A DNA stretch of 64,000 nt. It comes from Linanthus parryae. Its lineage: Eukaryota; Streptophyta; Magnoliopsida; Ericales; Polemoniaceae. Shown in pieces: positions 26,213 through 37,769 of this stretch. The stretch lies in the NCBI GenBank assembly GCA_023055425.1, contig JALGPY010000006.1, forward strand, positions 74,494,127 through 74,558,126. The letters are read 5' to 3'. Made by a program: the position numbers and the translations under genes. Below the pieces are notes generated by a model, which saw nothing but the letters and a program-made list of their open reading frames with translations, was not told where the DNA came from and did no database searches. Every line of letters starts with the position of its first letter. Positions within the stretch are counted from its first letter, which is position 1.

Positions 26213-27752
26213 AAGGCCGCTATATAAAGTTCTGAGTCAGCACAATGGATTGCCGCGATGGGAGAAGAGATGGAGTCTCTTAGCAAGAACTCGACTTGGG
26301 AGCTTGTTAAATTGCCAGCGGGAAGGAAGATAGTCAGCTACAAGTGGGTTTTCAGAAGAATGGAAGGAACTACATCTGGAGAGGGCGTTAAGTATAAGTC
26401 AAGGCTAGTTGCAAGAGGGTTCAGTCAGAAAGAGGGAGTTGACTACAACGAGATCTTCTCACAGGTGGTCAGACATACTTCTATCCCGGTGTTACTAGCT
26501 TTACTGGCACACCATGACCTAGAACTTGAGATATTGGATGTCAAGACAGCTTTCCTGCACGGAGAGTTGGAGGAGGAAATATACATGAGCCAACCAGAGG
26601 GGTTCCAATTTCCCGGAAGAGAGAACTATGTGCGCAAGCTGAAGAGATCTCTCTACGAACTTAAGCAGTCACTGAAGCCATGGTACAAGAGGTTTGACAG
26701 CTTCATGTTGAAGATTGGTTACCACAAGTGCGAGTATGATTGCTGCGTGTACCATAAAGAGTTGCATGGTGGATCACGTATTTACCTAGTTCTATATGTG
26801 GATGATATTCTGATTGCAACTCGGGATATCAAGGACATCAGAGAACTAAAGAGGTCCCTTAGCGCGGAATTTGAGATGAAGGATCTGGGAGCTGCTCGGA
26901 AGATATTGGGAGTTGAGATCTATAGAGATAGGAAGAAGAAGAAGCTTTTCTTATCACAGCAGGGATTCATCAAGAAGATCTTGGCAAGATTCGGGATGTT
27001 ATCAGCTAAAGCTATAGATACTCCTATGGCAACTAACAGCAAGCTAGGAATGTACACCGTTCAGACTGAGGAGGAGAAGGAGTACATGTCCAAGGTTCCA
27101 TATGCTAGCGCAGTTGGAAGTCTCATGTATGCTATGGTCTGTAATCGACCGGACATAGCATTCGCTGTTAGTGTGGTTAGTAGTTTTATGGCTCGTACGG
27201 GTAGGGACCATTGACAAGCGGTGAAGCAGATATTGAGGTACCTTAAGGGTACGTCAAACATTGGCCTATGTTATGGGGCTAGTGAAGACATCTTGGTAGC
27301 TGGTTTCTCGGATGCGGACTATGCAGGGGATATTGATAGTAGATGATCAATGACAGGCTATGTATTTTCTCTGGGAGCATCTGTTGTGAGTTGGAAGGCG
27401 ACGCTACAGCCGACGGTGACTTTGTCCACCACGGAGGCGGAGTACATGGCTCTAACGGAAGCAGCAAACAAGGTAATTTGGCAAAAGGGAATGGTCAATG
27501 ATCTAGGGCTACATCAAGATCAGGCGATAGTCTACTTTGATAGCTTGAGTGCGATTTGCTTGACTAAGGAACAGATTCATCATGAAAGGACCAAGCATAT
27601 CGACGTCAGGTATCAATTTTCTGAGAAATGAGAGAAGGATCAAGGTGATGAAGGTGGGGACTGCTGACAACCCCGCAAATATGTTCACCAAGCCGGTTCC
27701 GGAGAGAAAGTTCCAGCATTGTCTGGAATTGCTCAACATCTTGAGCCAGTGA
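26213..27752 (+). pseudogene. RE-D reverse transcriptase and RNase H
   Basis: RT starts at about 26237 with SAQWIAAMGEEM and contains LDVKTAFLHGELEEE, QPEGF and an intact YVDD at 26795-26806. Stops: TAA at 26225, TGA at 27212-27214 (after GRDH, where Trp is usual) and TGA at about 27343 (in DSR/SMTGYVF). RNase H keeps FSDADYAG, STTEAEYMA and RTKHIDVRY. An extra T near 27617 shifts the frame before NPANMFTKPVP; the product would end at 27752. Confidence 0.9.
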
Positions 27753-27883
27753 GGCCCTTCGGGGCATGTCGGACCCGGTGGGAGTCCAGTGAGTCTCTTT
27801 GACGAGAGACAACCGGGTGCGGAGAAGACGTAGCTTTTTTTGCGAGAAGAGGAGCAGCTGCTGTTGACGAGAAAATTCAAGTC

Positions 27884-27895
27884 AAGGTGGAGATT
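27884..27895 (+). other. Polypurine tract of RE-D
   Basis: AAGGTGGAGATT immediately upstream of the 3' LTR; the usual start point of plus-strand synthesis. Confidence 0.75.
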
Positions 27896-28472
<577 letters not shown>

Positions 28473-28681
28473 TTAAATGGTGACTACTGAACTGTTGGAA
28501 GTTAGTTGAAACTATATGGGCGCATCATAGGCATTAAAAGAATAGAGCAAATGTTTCTTCCTCATAAACCTACCTAAGAGAAATAAGCTGTCGTGTTCAT
28601 ACTTCATACTTACAAAAAAAAGCCACAATTCGTGTTTTTTTATTATACATGGAGGCCATAGAAGGAGCCACAAAAGTTTAC

Positions 28682-28821
28682 CCTTGAGCAGTATCAGAAA
28701 CCTGGTTCCTTCTGTAATAAGAAGACCTCCTTTTGTATCCCTTTGAGAGTACTATAGAATAGCATGTGGTTGTGGAACATTGCTGTAAGATCCCATCCTA
28801 GTCAATGGTGCCAAAACAATT
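28682..28821 (-). pseudogene. OPR pseudogene 2, exon 2
   Basis: Reads IVLAPLTRMGSYSNV, PQPHAIL, stop (28752-28754), YSQRDTKGGLLITEG. One base is missing before the VSDTAQG position. The acceptor AG is at 28822-28823 and the donor GTAAAC at 28676-28681. It joins exon 1 in phase as Arg. Confidence 0.88.
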
Positions 28822-29007
28822 CTGCAAAGCAAGCCAACAAAAGACGGAAATAAAACATCTGCATTCAAGTTCATTGGGAAAAGAAAAATTGCAAGCGCCA
28901 GCAAAAGATATGACAAAACACTCTTGTGTCAAATCTTACACTGAAAAGAGTTCAATTTCTAGCAAAGATTGAGTAATTTATTCAGGATTTGTACTATGAA
29001 GAATGGT

Positions 29008-29565
29008 TGTAGGAAATCGGGGTGTTTAGAACGGGAACAATAGGCCTGGATAATCTCTGAGTCGTGGGATCACTTTCAGATTAAAATATTTCGGCGGTAT
29101 GCACGGAATATATAATCAGATAAAACAGAGATTGTATCAAGAACGAATGTGGTGTTTGCTATGGATTTCCGAACTCAGAGGTTCTCTCTGTGTTTCTGAA
29201 TTCGACCAAAACTGACAAATAAAGAGGGAGATAAGGAGGTTAATCTGGCGGTTACAACCGCCATATTTCAGTCCGTTAATCGAAGACGTTTTTTGTGAAG
29301 CAATAAACGTCCAAAATCCAATTTTTCCAGGGGCCAGGGGCGGCCCGTTGGACCCCAGCGGGGGCGTTGCCCCCAGACCTCCGTCGGAGGCTCCGCCCGC
29401 GAACCCCCTCAGTCGTCCGGGAGTTCATTGTCCAAGACATTAGCATAGTTGTGTTCACGCGTGTACTCCTCACCTCATAACGTGCACAATGTATATGCCA
29501 ATGTCTACTTTGGTCGTAAGTAAATCCGATTACACAAATGGCGGATGACACTAAAATCACCAACA
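29008..29565. mobile_element. Solo LTR with 5-bp TSD
   Basis: The 558-bp block starts TGTAGGAAAT and ends CACCAACA. It is flanked by the perfect duplication ATGGT at 29003-29007 and 29566-29570. It contains a GC-rich internal stretch (29325-29410) with GGGGCGTTGCCCCC. No partner LTR is visible. Confidence 0.75.
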
Positions 29566-29861
29566 ATGGTTGTTGAATTGAGTTCTCAAGACAAAGGGTA
29601 ACACACCCAATAAACGACGCCGATTGAAGTGATGAGAACACATAAGGAATGAACCGCAAATTCAGTAACTAAGGAGTAAAAGAAACAGCAGAGCATGTAA
29701 TTTATTTTTTTAAGTACCTAAGCTACTCATGCTCCATGGGAATTTCGTCGAACACCTTCTGCCCATAACTAAATTATGTTTGTGCCCAGGACAGATCATA
29801 CAGGGACGATGATAGCATCACCAGATATGTCAAATTGTGTGTATTATAATTATATGATCAC

Positions 29862-30050
29862 CAGGTTCGGAGCCAGGTATTCGAAACACCTGGGGCACTA
29901 TTTCAAGGCATTCAATTTACTTAGGGAACTATAGTAATTTTAGCAAGGGCACTATGGTAATTTTTTATAATTCAAAGGGTAAAATTGCAGTTTTCCAAAT
30001 TTTTGGGTAGGGCACGTGCCTACCCGTGCCGCGGGCTGGCTCCGCCCCTG
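29862..30050. mobile_element. Small hAT-type MITE
   Basis: 189 bp with ends CAGGTTCGGAGCC and GGCTCCGCCCCTG and a perfect 8-bp duplication ATGATCAC at 29854-29861 and 30051-30058. CAGGGGCGGAGCC-type ends plus an 8-bp TSD are typical of hAT. Confidence 0.88.
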
Positions 30051-30134
30051 ATGATCACCAAGGACGAGAGATTCGACTAAATTAAACCCAAAAGCTCAAA
30101 CTGAAGGAAGATAAACAAAGAAAGATTAAGTTAC

Positions 30135-30205
30135 CGATGAGAAAGTTGGAAGTTGCCCATCTTGTAAGGAGTGAGAAGAGGAATCGGAACAACTGGGCTA
30201 AACTC
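30135..30205 (-). pseudogene. OPR pseudogene 2, exon 1 (cut by RE-B)
   Basis: Reads VVPIPLLTPYKMGNFQLSHR, followed by donor GTAAC at 30130-30134. This is the N-terminal FMN-domain start of OPRs. Upstream codons and the ATG should lie on the far side of RE-B but are not there. Confidence 0.85.
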
Positions 30206-31628
30206 TGTAGGGTTTTGATTCATGGATGCGCAACGGAAACAATAATTAACCATGCAAAACCCTCCAAGGATCACAAGTCAAGAGACATAACGATGGTTAA
30301 AGAAAGAAATCAATTAACACACCTTAGGGTTCTCCTTTGATGACTTCAAACGCGAATTGTGTCACGTTCTCTATAGTTGATCCACACCTAGAGTTGATTT
30401 CTAGATCTTCCGATCCTTGGTGCTAGCCCGGAAAGAGGAAGAGGAAGAAGAATCATGCAAAACGAGACGAACCAAAGGAGGTTCGGCCTCCTTTGGGGCC
30501 GACGGGGACGGGGCGGCGAGCAAGGGGGTGGCGACTCCTTCTTGCTTGCTTGCTCTCTCCTTTTGTTCTCTCCCACTCAAGTTATGATCAATTGAATCAT
30601 AAGTGTGGGAAGGAAGGAAGGAAGGTCCTTTATATAGTCCAACAAATCCTTGCCAACTACCTAAATGACTTATTCTAGTCCTACTAGAATTCAGTTTAGT
30701 CCCTTCCTTGCAAGTTAGTCCCTACTAAGTTTGCAAGGTTTTGCAAAGTGATCATTCTAATTAATATATCCAATTAATTAATTCTCAAATCTAGTTCAAC
30801 TCTATCTAGCGTGTGACACCATAGGTTCTATCTAGTTGGTAGCAACTATTTGCCAATATGGAGCGGTTTCTAGCAAAACATCCATTCTAGCCAACTAATA
30901 GAATAGTCATCTTGACAACCTTTGCACAAGTAATTGTCTCATCCCTTTGTCTCTATATCCGGATTGGACACGAGACATACAAGTCACACTCGTATATCCA
31001 ATCCACAGTTTCTCGATCCATGGGAATAGCCTTATTCGTGCAAATAACATCAATATCCCATATTGATTTATTTAAGTCTGGCAAGACATTCTATAAGCAC
31101 TATCCCTCGAGTGGCGTAGGATATTTGCTCCCGTTATGTGGGAGGGACAAATTCTATCTACGTCCACTACGATCTCTAAGCTTGCTTCTTATTGTATCCG
31201 GTACACGCCTTTATAACTACCCAGTTACGGTGTAGCGTTTAACGCTACCAAAATCACAATAATCCACAACTAGAATATCTAGTGACTTCAAGTCTAAGGA
31301 TGACAATACCATTGCACCGCGAGAAGCGCTTGTGACTCAACATAACGTGTATGTAGCCTTTTCGGAGATGGGTCAATCCAGTGCGACATTACCCTTAATG
31401 CACACCTATGTGTTGGATCATGATATCTCCATGTCAATCCAACCCCATACTAGTCTATAGATGATTGCCCATTAATCATTATACTGGACTAGGGATATAT
31501 AAGATAAACAACACAATTGTAAATATAAGGACTTCATTATATTAAATATCCAATAAATAATAAATGAATTTCTAGCCACAACTAAATTCATACTAAACTA
31601 GATTGCCTCTAGGGCATTTATTCCAACA
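30206..31628 (-). repeat. 3' LTR of RE-B
   Basis: 1423 bp, TG...CA (plus reading TGTAGGG to TCCAACA). Its first 750 bp match 37015-37769 closely. It has (GGAA)n at about 30609-30626. Confidence 0.9.
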
Positions 31629-31642
31629 GTCTCCCACTTGCA

Positions 31643-32407
31643 CTAGAGCCAATCTGGCGCATCTCGTATGCCCATACTCCTAGTGTGCCCTTCATGCTTC
31701 CACTGCGTGAGCGGCTTTGTAAGCGGGTCTGACAGATTCTCATCTGTAGGAATCTTGCATATCCGAACGTCTCCTCTATCGATAATATCTCGACTCAGAT
31801 GAAACTTCCTGAGCACGTGCTTGGATTTCTGGTGTGACCCAGGTTCCTTTGATTGCGCGATCGCCCCAGTGTTGTCACAGTACAACTCAACCGGATCCGC
31901 AATGCTAGGAACCACACCAAGTTCAGAAACAAACTTTCTGATCCAAACAGCTTCCTTTGTTGCGCCATTTGCAGCAATGTACTCAGCCTCTGTTGTAGAA
32001 TCAGCCACCGTCTCTTGCTTGGAACTCTTCCAGCTCACCGCTGCTCCATTCAGGCAAAACACATATCCCGATTGCGATCTAAAGTCATCTATGTCGGTTT
32101 GGAAGCTTGCATCAGTGTAACCCCTTACATGCAACTCTTCCTCACCGCCAAATATCAAGAAAGCATCCTTAGTTCTTCTCAAGTACTTCAGGATGTTCTT
32201 GACTGCAATCCAGTGACCCTCACCCGGATTGGATTGGTATCTGCTTTTCATACTCAAGACATATGACACATCTGGTCTAGTACATAACATGGCGTACATG
32301 ATAGATCTTATGGCCGAGGCATAGGGAATTCTACTCATGCGTTCCTTCTCAATCTCATTGGAAGGACAACCACTCTTCGAAAGAGTGATCCCATGTGACA
32401 TGGGCAA
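31643..32407 (-). pseudogene. RE-B C-terminal RT and RNase H
   Basis: Starts after a deletion (MSHGITLSKSGCPS) and keeps RIPYASAI, LCTRPDVSY, GYTDASFQTDIDDF, STTEAEYIAA, YCDNTGAIAQ and DPLTKPL. It is one open stretch of 254 codons ending at a natural stop. RNase H degrades the RNA strand during reverse transcription. Frame differs from the upstream RT part by one base because of the deletion. Confidence 0.88.
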
Positions 32408-32807
32408 GAAAAGCTACAGAGCTCCCACTAACCTTCTTGTAGACACAAGACTCATCTTCGTTTCTGATGAAGCCAAACTCTTTGACTACTTCATCAAAAC
32501 GTCGATTCCAACTCCTAGAAGCTTGCTTCAATCCATAAATGGATCGTTGCAGCTTACAGACTTTATTGGCTTGCTTTGGATCCTCAAAACCCTCCGGCTG
32601 TATCATATACACGTCCTCGAGTAAATTCCCATAAAGGAATGCTGTTTTGACATCCATCTGCCAAATCTCATAGTCGTGGTATGCTGCAATCGCAAGTAGG
32701 ATTCGGATGGATTTGGTAATAGCGACTGGTGAAAAGGTTTCATCATAGTCAATACCATGAATCTGTCTGAATCCATTAGCCACCAATCGGTCCTTATAGG
32801 TAATCAC
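32355..32807 (-). pseudogene. RE-B N-terminal RT, catalytic loop deleted
   Basis: Reads the RT region with QMDVKTAFLYGNLLE, QPEGFEDP, RSIYGLKQASRSW, then SCVYKKVSGSSVAFL. The next codons should be the VLYVDD motif but jump (near 32405) to MSHGITL-type sequence, removing roughly 100 codons. It follows in frame from 32841-33059 across a TGA where Trp is usual (CK-stop-V). Confidence 0.88.
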
Positions 32808-32840
32808 ATTACCATCCGTGTCGATCTTCTTCTTGAAGAC

Positions 32841-33308
32841 TCACTTGCACCCTATGGGCCGCGCCCCTTCGGGTGGTTCCACCAAAGTCCATACTTTGTT
32901 GGTATACATGGATTCCATCTTGGATCTCATGGCTTCTAGCCACTTCTGAGAGTCTGGGCCCTTCATGGCCTCTTCATAGGTAGTAGGCTCATCATCTATG
33001 AGCATCGTGTCACCGGAATCGGTCACGAGAAGTCCATACCTCTCGGGTTCCTGGCGCACTCTACTAGATCTACGAAGCTCTTGTGTTACCTGAACAGGTT
33101 ACTCCACAACCGCTTGTGGTTCTTGTTCATGTTCCATAATCGGTTCAGTGATTTGTGGCTCTTGAACCTCTTCAAGTTCTAAAGTCCTCCCACTTGCTTC
33201 TTTAGAGACAAACTCTCTTTCTAGAAACACGCCGGTCCGAGCAACAACCACTTTGTTCTCGGTTGGATTGTAGAAGTAGTAACCCTTAGTTTCCTTAGGG
33301 TACCCCAC
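32841..33308 (-). pseudogene. RE-B linker and start of RT
   Basis: 33308-33099 reads GYPKETKGYYFYNP, the integrase C-terminal GYP region, then an acidic linker (LELEEVQEPQ). A TAA at 33099 interrupts; 33059-32841 continues in the same frame with PTTYEEAMKGPDSQKW and NKVWTLVEPP, the start of the RT domain. Confidence 0.8.
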
Positions 33309-33943
33309 AATTTACGCTTATCCGATTTCGGCCCTAGCTTGTCTGCTTGTAAACTTTTTACATAGACATCGCAGCCCCAAATCCTCATGAACGACAGTGT
33401 GGGACGCCTCCCACTCCACATCTCATATGGTGTCTTCATGACTGATTTAGATGGAACACGGTTAATGGTGAAAGCTGCACTTAATAGAGCGTGGCCCCAA
33501 AATGATAATGGAAGATCGGTTTGACACATCATAGATCGAACCATATCCAATAGGGTTCGATTCCTCCTCTCAGACACGCCATTCAATTGTGGCGTTCCCG
33601 GTGGACTGAGTTGGGACACGATCCCACACTCTCTAAGATAGTCGTCAAACTCTTGGCTCAAGTATTCTCCTCCACGATCCGATCGTAGAGCCTTGATACT
33701 TTTGCCAAATTGCTTCTCTACTTCATTCTTAAATTCTTTGAACACTTCAAAGGATTCGGATTTTGCCCTCATGAGGTACACAAATCCATATCTACTGTAA
33801 TCATCTGTAAATGTAATGAAGTAGACGTAACCACCCCTGGAAGGCGTGGCAAATGGCCCACACATCTCAGTATGTATGAGTGCCAATTGCTCACTAGTCC
33901 TCTCATCTTTCTTATTGAAAGGGGACTTTGTCATTTTTTCCAA
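33221..33943 (-). pseudogene. RE-B integrase core
   Basis: Begins EKMTKSPFNKKDERT, then IHTEMCGPF (Glu where the family usually has the first catalytic Asp), FITFTDDYSRYG, LRSDRGGEYLSQEF (second Asp present), PQLNGVSERRNRT (Glu present) and TPYEMWSGRRP. A frameshift near 33308 garbles the last 30 codons. It is in frame with the gag part across a TAG at 34025-34027. Confidence 0.88.
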
Positions 33944-34024
33944 TAAACAAGCCTCACATGTCTCATATGATTCAAAATCAAATGAGTCTAGTAGTCCATC
34001 CTTATGGAGTCTAGATACACGTTT

Positions 34025-35332
34025 CTAGTTTATGTGGCCTAAACAACAGTGCCATAAATAAGCAGGATTTAAATCATTTATTTTAATCTGCTTGGTATTA
34101 ATGTTGTAGACATGATTGCTTAGATCAAGGACATACAGTCCATTAAATAATTGCGCACTAAAATAGTGAATATTATTCAAATAAAAGGAACAACAATTGT
34201 TCTTTATTGAAATAATTAAACCATCCTTGTCCAAACAAGAAATAGAAATAATGTTTCTGCTCATAGCAGACACAAAATAGCAACTATTTAATTCTAAAAC
34301 TAATCCTGAAGGCAGAGATAGCTCGCACACGCCTATGGCCAACGCAGCAACTTTTTCTCCATTCCCAACGCGCAGATCTACCTCCCCTTTAGCCAATCTT
34401 CTAATTCTCTTTAGATCCTGCACATTTCGACAAATGTGAGATCCACATCCAGTATCTAATACCCATGATGTAGAGATAGTTAAATTGACATCCACAACAA
34501 AAATACCTGATGGTGGTGGAATCACTATTCCAAGCCTCTTTTCCTCCATATATTTTGGGCAGTTCCTCCTCCAGTGTCCAGGCTGACTGCAGTAGTGGCA
34601 CTCACCTTTAGTCACACCTTTGGCAATGCCACCAACAGGCTTAAGGGCAAGTTCCTTGGACTTGGCAACTGACTTGCCTTTGCCCTTGGAGGATGAAGCA
34701 AACCTTTTGCCCTTTCCTTTCTGCACCATCATAATGGCCTTGCCCTTACCCTTGTTGATGCTCTGTTCAGCTGTCCTCAACATATTGAGCAAATCTGGCA
34801 GTGGTTTTACGATCTCGTTCATGTTATAGTTCATGATGAACTGTCCATAACTCTCGGGCAACGATTGCAACACGAGATCGGTTGCCAACTCTTGGCCGAC
34901 CAGGAACCCCAGTCGGGCGAGATTCTCCAATTACCTGATCATACGGAGTACATGGGGTCCCACCGGGTTCCCGTCTGCCAGATGACACTTGAACAGTGCC
35001 TTAGAGACCTCATACCTCTCCACCCTTGCCTGCTCTTGGAAGAGCTGCTTCAGATGCTCGATCATATCGACAACATTCATGTTTTCGTGTTGCTTCTGAA
35101 GCTCAGAAGTCATGGTGCATAGCATAAGGCAGGCCGCATCATAGCGTCATCAACACGCTTTTGATACGCCTTTAGGGCACCAGGTATTTGGTTCTCTGGA
35201 CCTTCTGGAACATGCTCCTCTGAGAACGATTCTCAAGTTTCTGTACCAATCAAGAAAGTTGGTTCCAGATAGCTTGTCCTTCTCAAGGGCAGATTATAGG
35301 GAATATTGTGAACTCGATGAGTTGTTTGCCAT
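34025..35332 (-). pseudogene. RE-B gag, zinc knuckle, protease and pre-integrase
   Basis: The probable gag ATG is at 35330-35332 (MANNSSSSQ). Stops interrupt at several points, including TAA at 34931-34933 in frame with LENLARLGFL. The knuckle CHYCSQPGHWRRNC is at about 34559-34600 and the protease motif VLDTGCGSH near 34450. LWHCCLGHIN ends at a TAG (34025-34027). Confidence 0.87.
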
Positions 35333-37000
35333 TTGGAATTCTACAAAAGGAAAATACGCAAGTTTTAGCATTTGTGAATTTTTGACTATATTTAATAATG
35401 GCTAGTTTATCAAATATAGCTCCCACTATTTTTCTACGGATTAATAACCCTCAAGATATTAATGCGGAAAATATCCTTATATTTTCTAGTGGGCCAAGAT
35501 CCATGTTTCATCTCCTTATGAGCTTGCTTTGGCAAGTCGCCCATAATTTGACTACTTTAGGTAGGAACCATTCCAATTGCATCCCTTATGCAACTCTTGG
35601 TTCAATTGGGCAAATAACTCCTTATTTATCCATCCATATGGATAATCCCAATTGATTGCCTCTAGGTTTCTTAATCACATTAATAGTCTAGTTGTGCTCA
35701 ACCTCTTATTTAAACAATTGCACATTACTAGCTTGTGCCATCGCATGCCATCATTATGAACCAAGTCGCAATGCTTTGGCACGCACGAACTTGATAGATA
35801 ATGATGATAATGAGTGTTTAAATAACGAGAAGGAAAGAACACAATATTTGAATTTTGAGGGATTTTAAATTATATTTTTAATTGTTTTTTTGATCAATAT
35901 CAACTACTCTATCTATTTGAGTTTGGGCACAACTCCAAATAATAGATCCGGGTTGTTTAATTATCTTATTATCCTAATTGCATGCATCATCCATACACCA
36001 ACCACAAAATAATAAGACAATAAAGTAAACAACCACAAAAATTAAACGTGATGTGGATATGGCCTTTTCTAGACTAAGATAATTCCAAGCCAATGGAATT
36101 ATCTATGAACCCTAAAAGCAAACACATCTCCATGCGTCTTGATCTTTTGGTCCATCCTTCATAGTCATGTGGAATGCTCCATGCTCCATGCTCCATCTTT
36201 TGCGGCTCCTTTTGGCTTTGGGCTTCTTTTCTTCAATCTTGGCTAACAATCTACTTTATCTAGCACTAACTAACTTCTACACTAAATAAAATATATCTCA
36301 CAAGTTGAGAAAAAAATGGCTCGCAGGCCATAAAACCCTAATTAACTATTACAATTAATTGATCAGCTCGCAGGCCGTAAAACCAAACCACAAAATTAAA
36401 CATCCACATCAAACCACATCCTAAGGCCATATCCAATCACCACGAGATTTGCACATAAACAGTTAAAATCCAATTTTAATGCGTTTGGTCAATTTTAATT
36501 GATTTTGGGATATTCTAGGGTTAAAACGGTCCATGGGGCCCAACAATTCAATTGCCCGGGCCCAAAAAGTGAACCGCAAGGCCCTAGGGCCGCCCGGCCC
36601 CTAGCCCACGCGGCAAGGCCGCGGGCTAGGGCTTCCCGGCCCCTAGGGCGGCCTTGCTTGGGCGACAAGCAAGGAGGGGCGGTCCCCTAGGGGGGCCGAA
36701 CCTCCTTTGGGAGTTGTTTCCCAAACAACTCCCTTGCTTGGTTCCCAAGTTTGGTTGTTTCCTTGTTTGGAAAGAACTCCTTCTTCCCCAAGGATGCCCG
36801 AACCCTAGATCTAAGATCCTAAAATTTCTCAAACTCACTAATTCATGCATCTAATGCAAAAACTAGATCTTGTTATGATAGATTATTGACAAATTGCATC
36901 CCATGCTTGATTTGTCTTGTTTTACGCGATAAACAATCAATTTAAGGTGTAAAACTATCAAAACGTAACACATAAACCACTTTTATGCTCTACGACCTGT
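35333..37000 (-). other. Leader of RE-B
   Basis: About 1.7 kb between primer site and gag with no long ORF. It aligns with the RE-A leader at 113-1800. A GC-rich stretch lies at 36530-36720. Confidence 0.65.
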
Positions 37001-37013
37001 GGCTCTGATACCA
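37001..37013 (-). other. tRNA-Met primer-binding site of RE-B
   Basis: Plus-strand GGCTCTGATACCA, one base from the LTR at 37015. Confidence 0.88.
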
Positions 37014-37014
37014 C

Positions 37015-37769
37015 TGTAGGGTTTTGATTCATGGATGCGCAACGGAAACAATAATTAACCATGCAAAACCCTCCAAGGATCACAAGTCAAGAGACATAAC
37101 GATGGTTAAAGGAAGAAATCAATTAACGCACCTTAGGGTTCTCCTTTGATGACTTGAAATGCGAATTGTGTCACTTTCTCTATAGTTGATCCACGCCTAG
37201 AGTTGATTTCTAGATCTTCCGATCCTTGGTGCTAGCCCGGAAAGAGAAAGAGGAAGAAGAATCACGCAAAACGAGACGAACCAAAGGAGGTTCGGCTTCC
37301 TTTGGGGCCGACGGGGACGGGGCGGCGAGCAAGGGGGGCGGCGGCTCCTTCTTGCTTGCTTGCTCTCTCCTTTTGTTCTCTCCCACTCAAGTTATGATCA
37401 ATTGAATCATAAGTGTGGGAAGGAAGGAAGGAAGGAAGGTCCTTTATATAGTCCAACAAATCCTTGCCAACTACCTAAAGGACTTATTCTAGTCCTACTA
37501 GAATTCAATTTAGTCCCTTCCTTGCAAATTAGTCCCTACTAAGTTTGCAAGGTTTTGCAAAGTGATCCTTATAATTAATTAATCCAATTATTTAATTCCC
37601 AAATCTAGTTCAACTCTATCTAGCGTGTGACCCCATAGGTTCTATCTAGTTGGTAGCAACTATTTGCCAATATGGAGCGGTTTCTAGCAAAACATCCATT
37701 CTAGCCAACTAATAGAATAGTCATCTTGACAACCTTTGTACAAGTAATTGTCTCATCCCTTTTTCTCTA
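37015..37769 (-). repeat. Truncated 5' LTR of RE-B
   Basis: Matches 30206-30959 with few differences, then diverges abruptly after TTTCTCTATAT. The missing part is 5' (U3) in element orientation. Confidence 0.88.

Larger units (their letters stand above)
28822..30134 (-). other. Intron 1 of OPR pseudogene 2
   Basis: Holds a solo LTR (29008-29565) and a small hAT element (29862-30050). The part beside exon 2 aligns with 12330-12420 of copy 1. No exon is seen inside. Confidence 0.55.
30206..37769 (-). mobile_element. RE-B: Ty1-copia element, truncated 5' LTR
   Basis: Order on the minus strand: partial 5' LTR (37015-37769), primer site (37001-37013), leader about 1.7 kb, gag, protease, integrase, RT, RNase H, polypurine tract (31629-31640), full 3' LTR (30206-31628). 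It inserted into exon 1 of OPR pseudogene 2. The 5' LTR stops after 755 of about 1423 bp, where TMK-like sequence begins, so no target duplication can be read. Coding is broken by several stops, a frameshift near 33308 and a deletion of the YVDD region. RE-A belongs to the same family. Confidence 0.92.
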
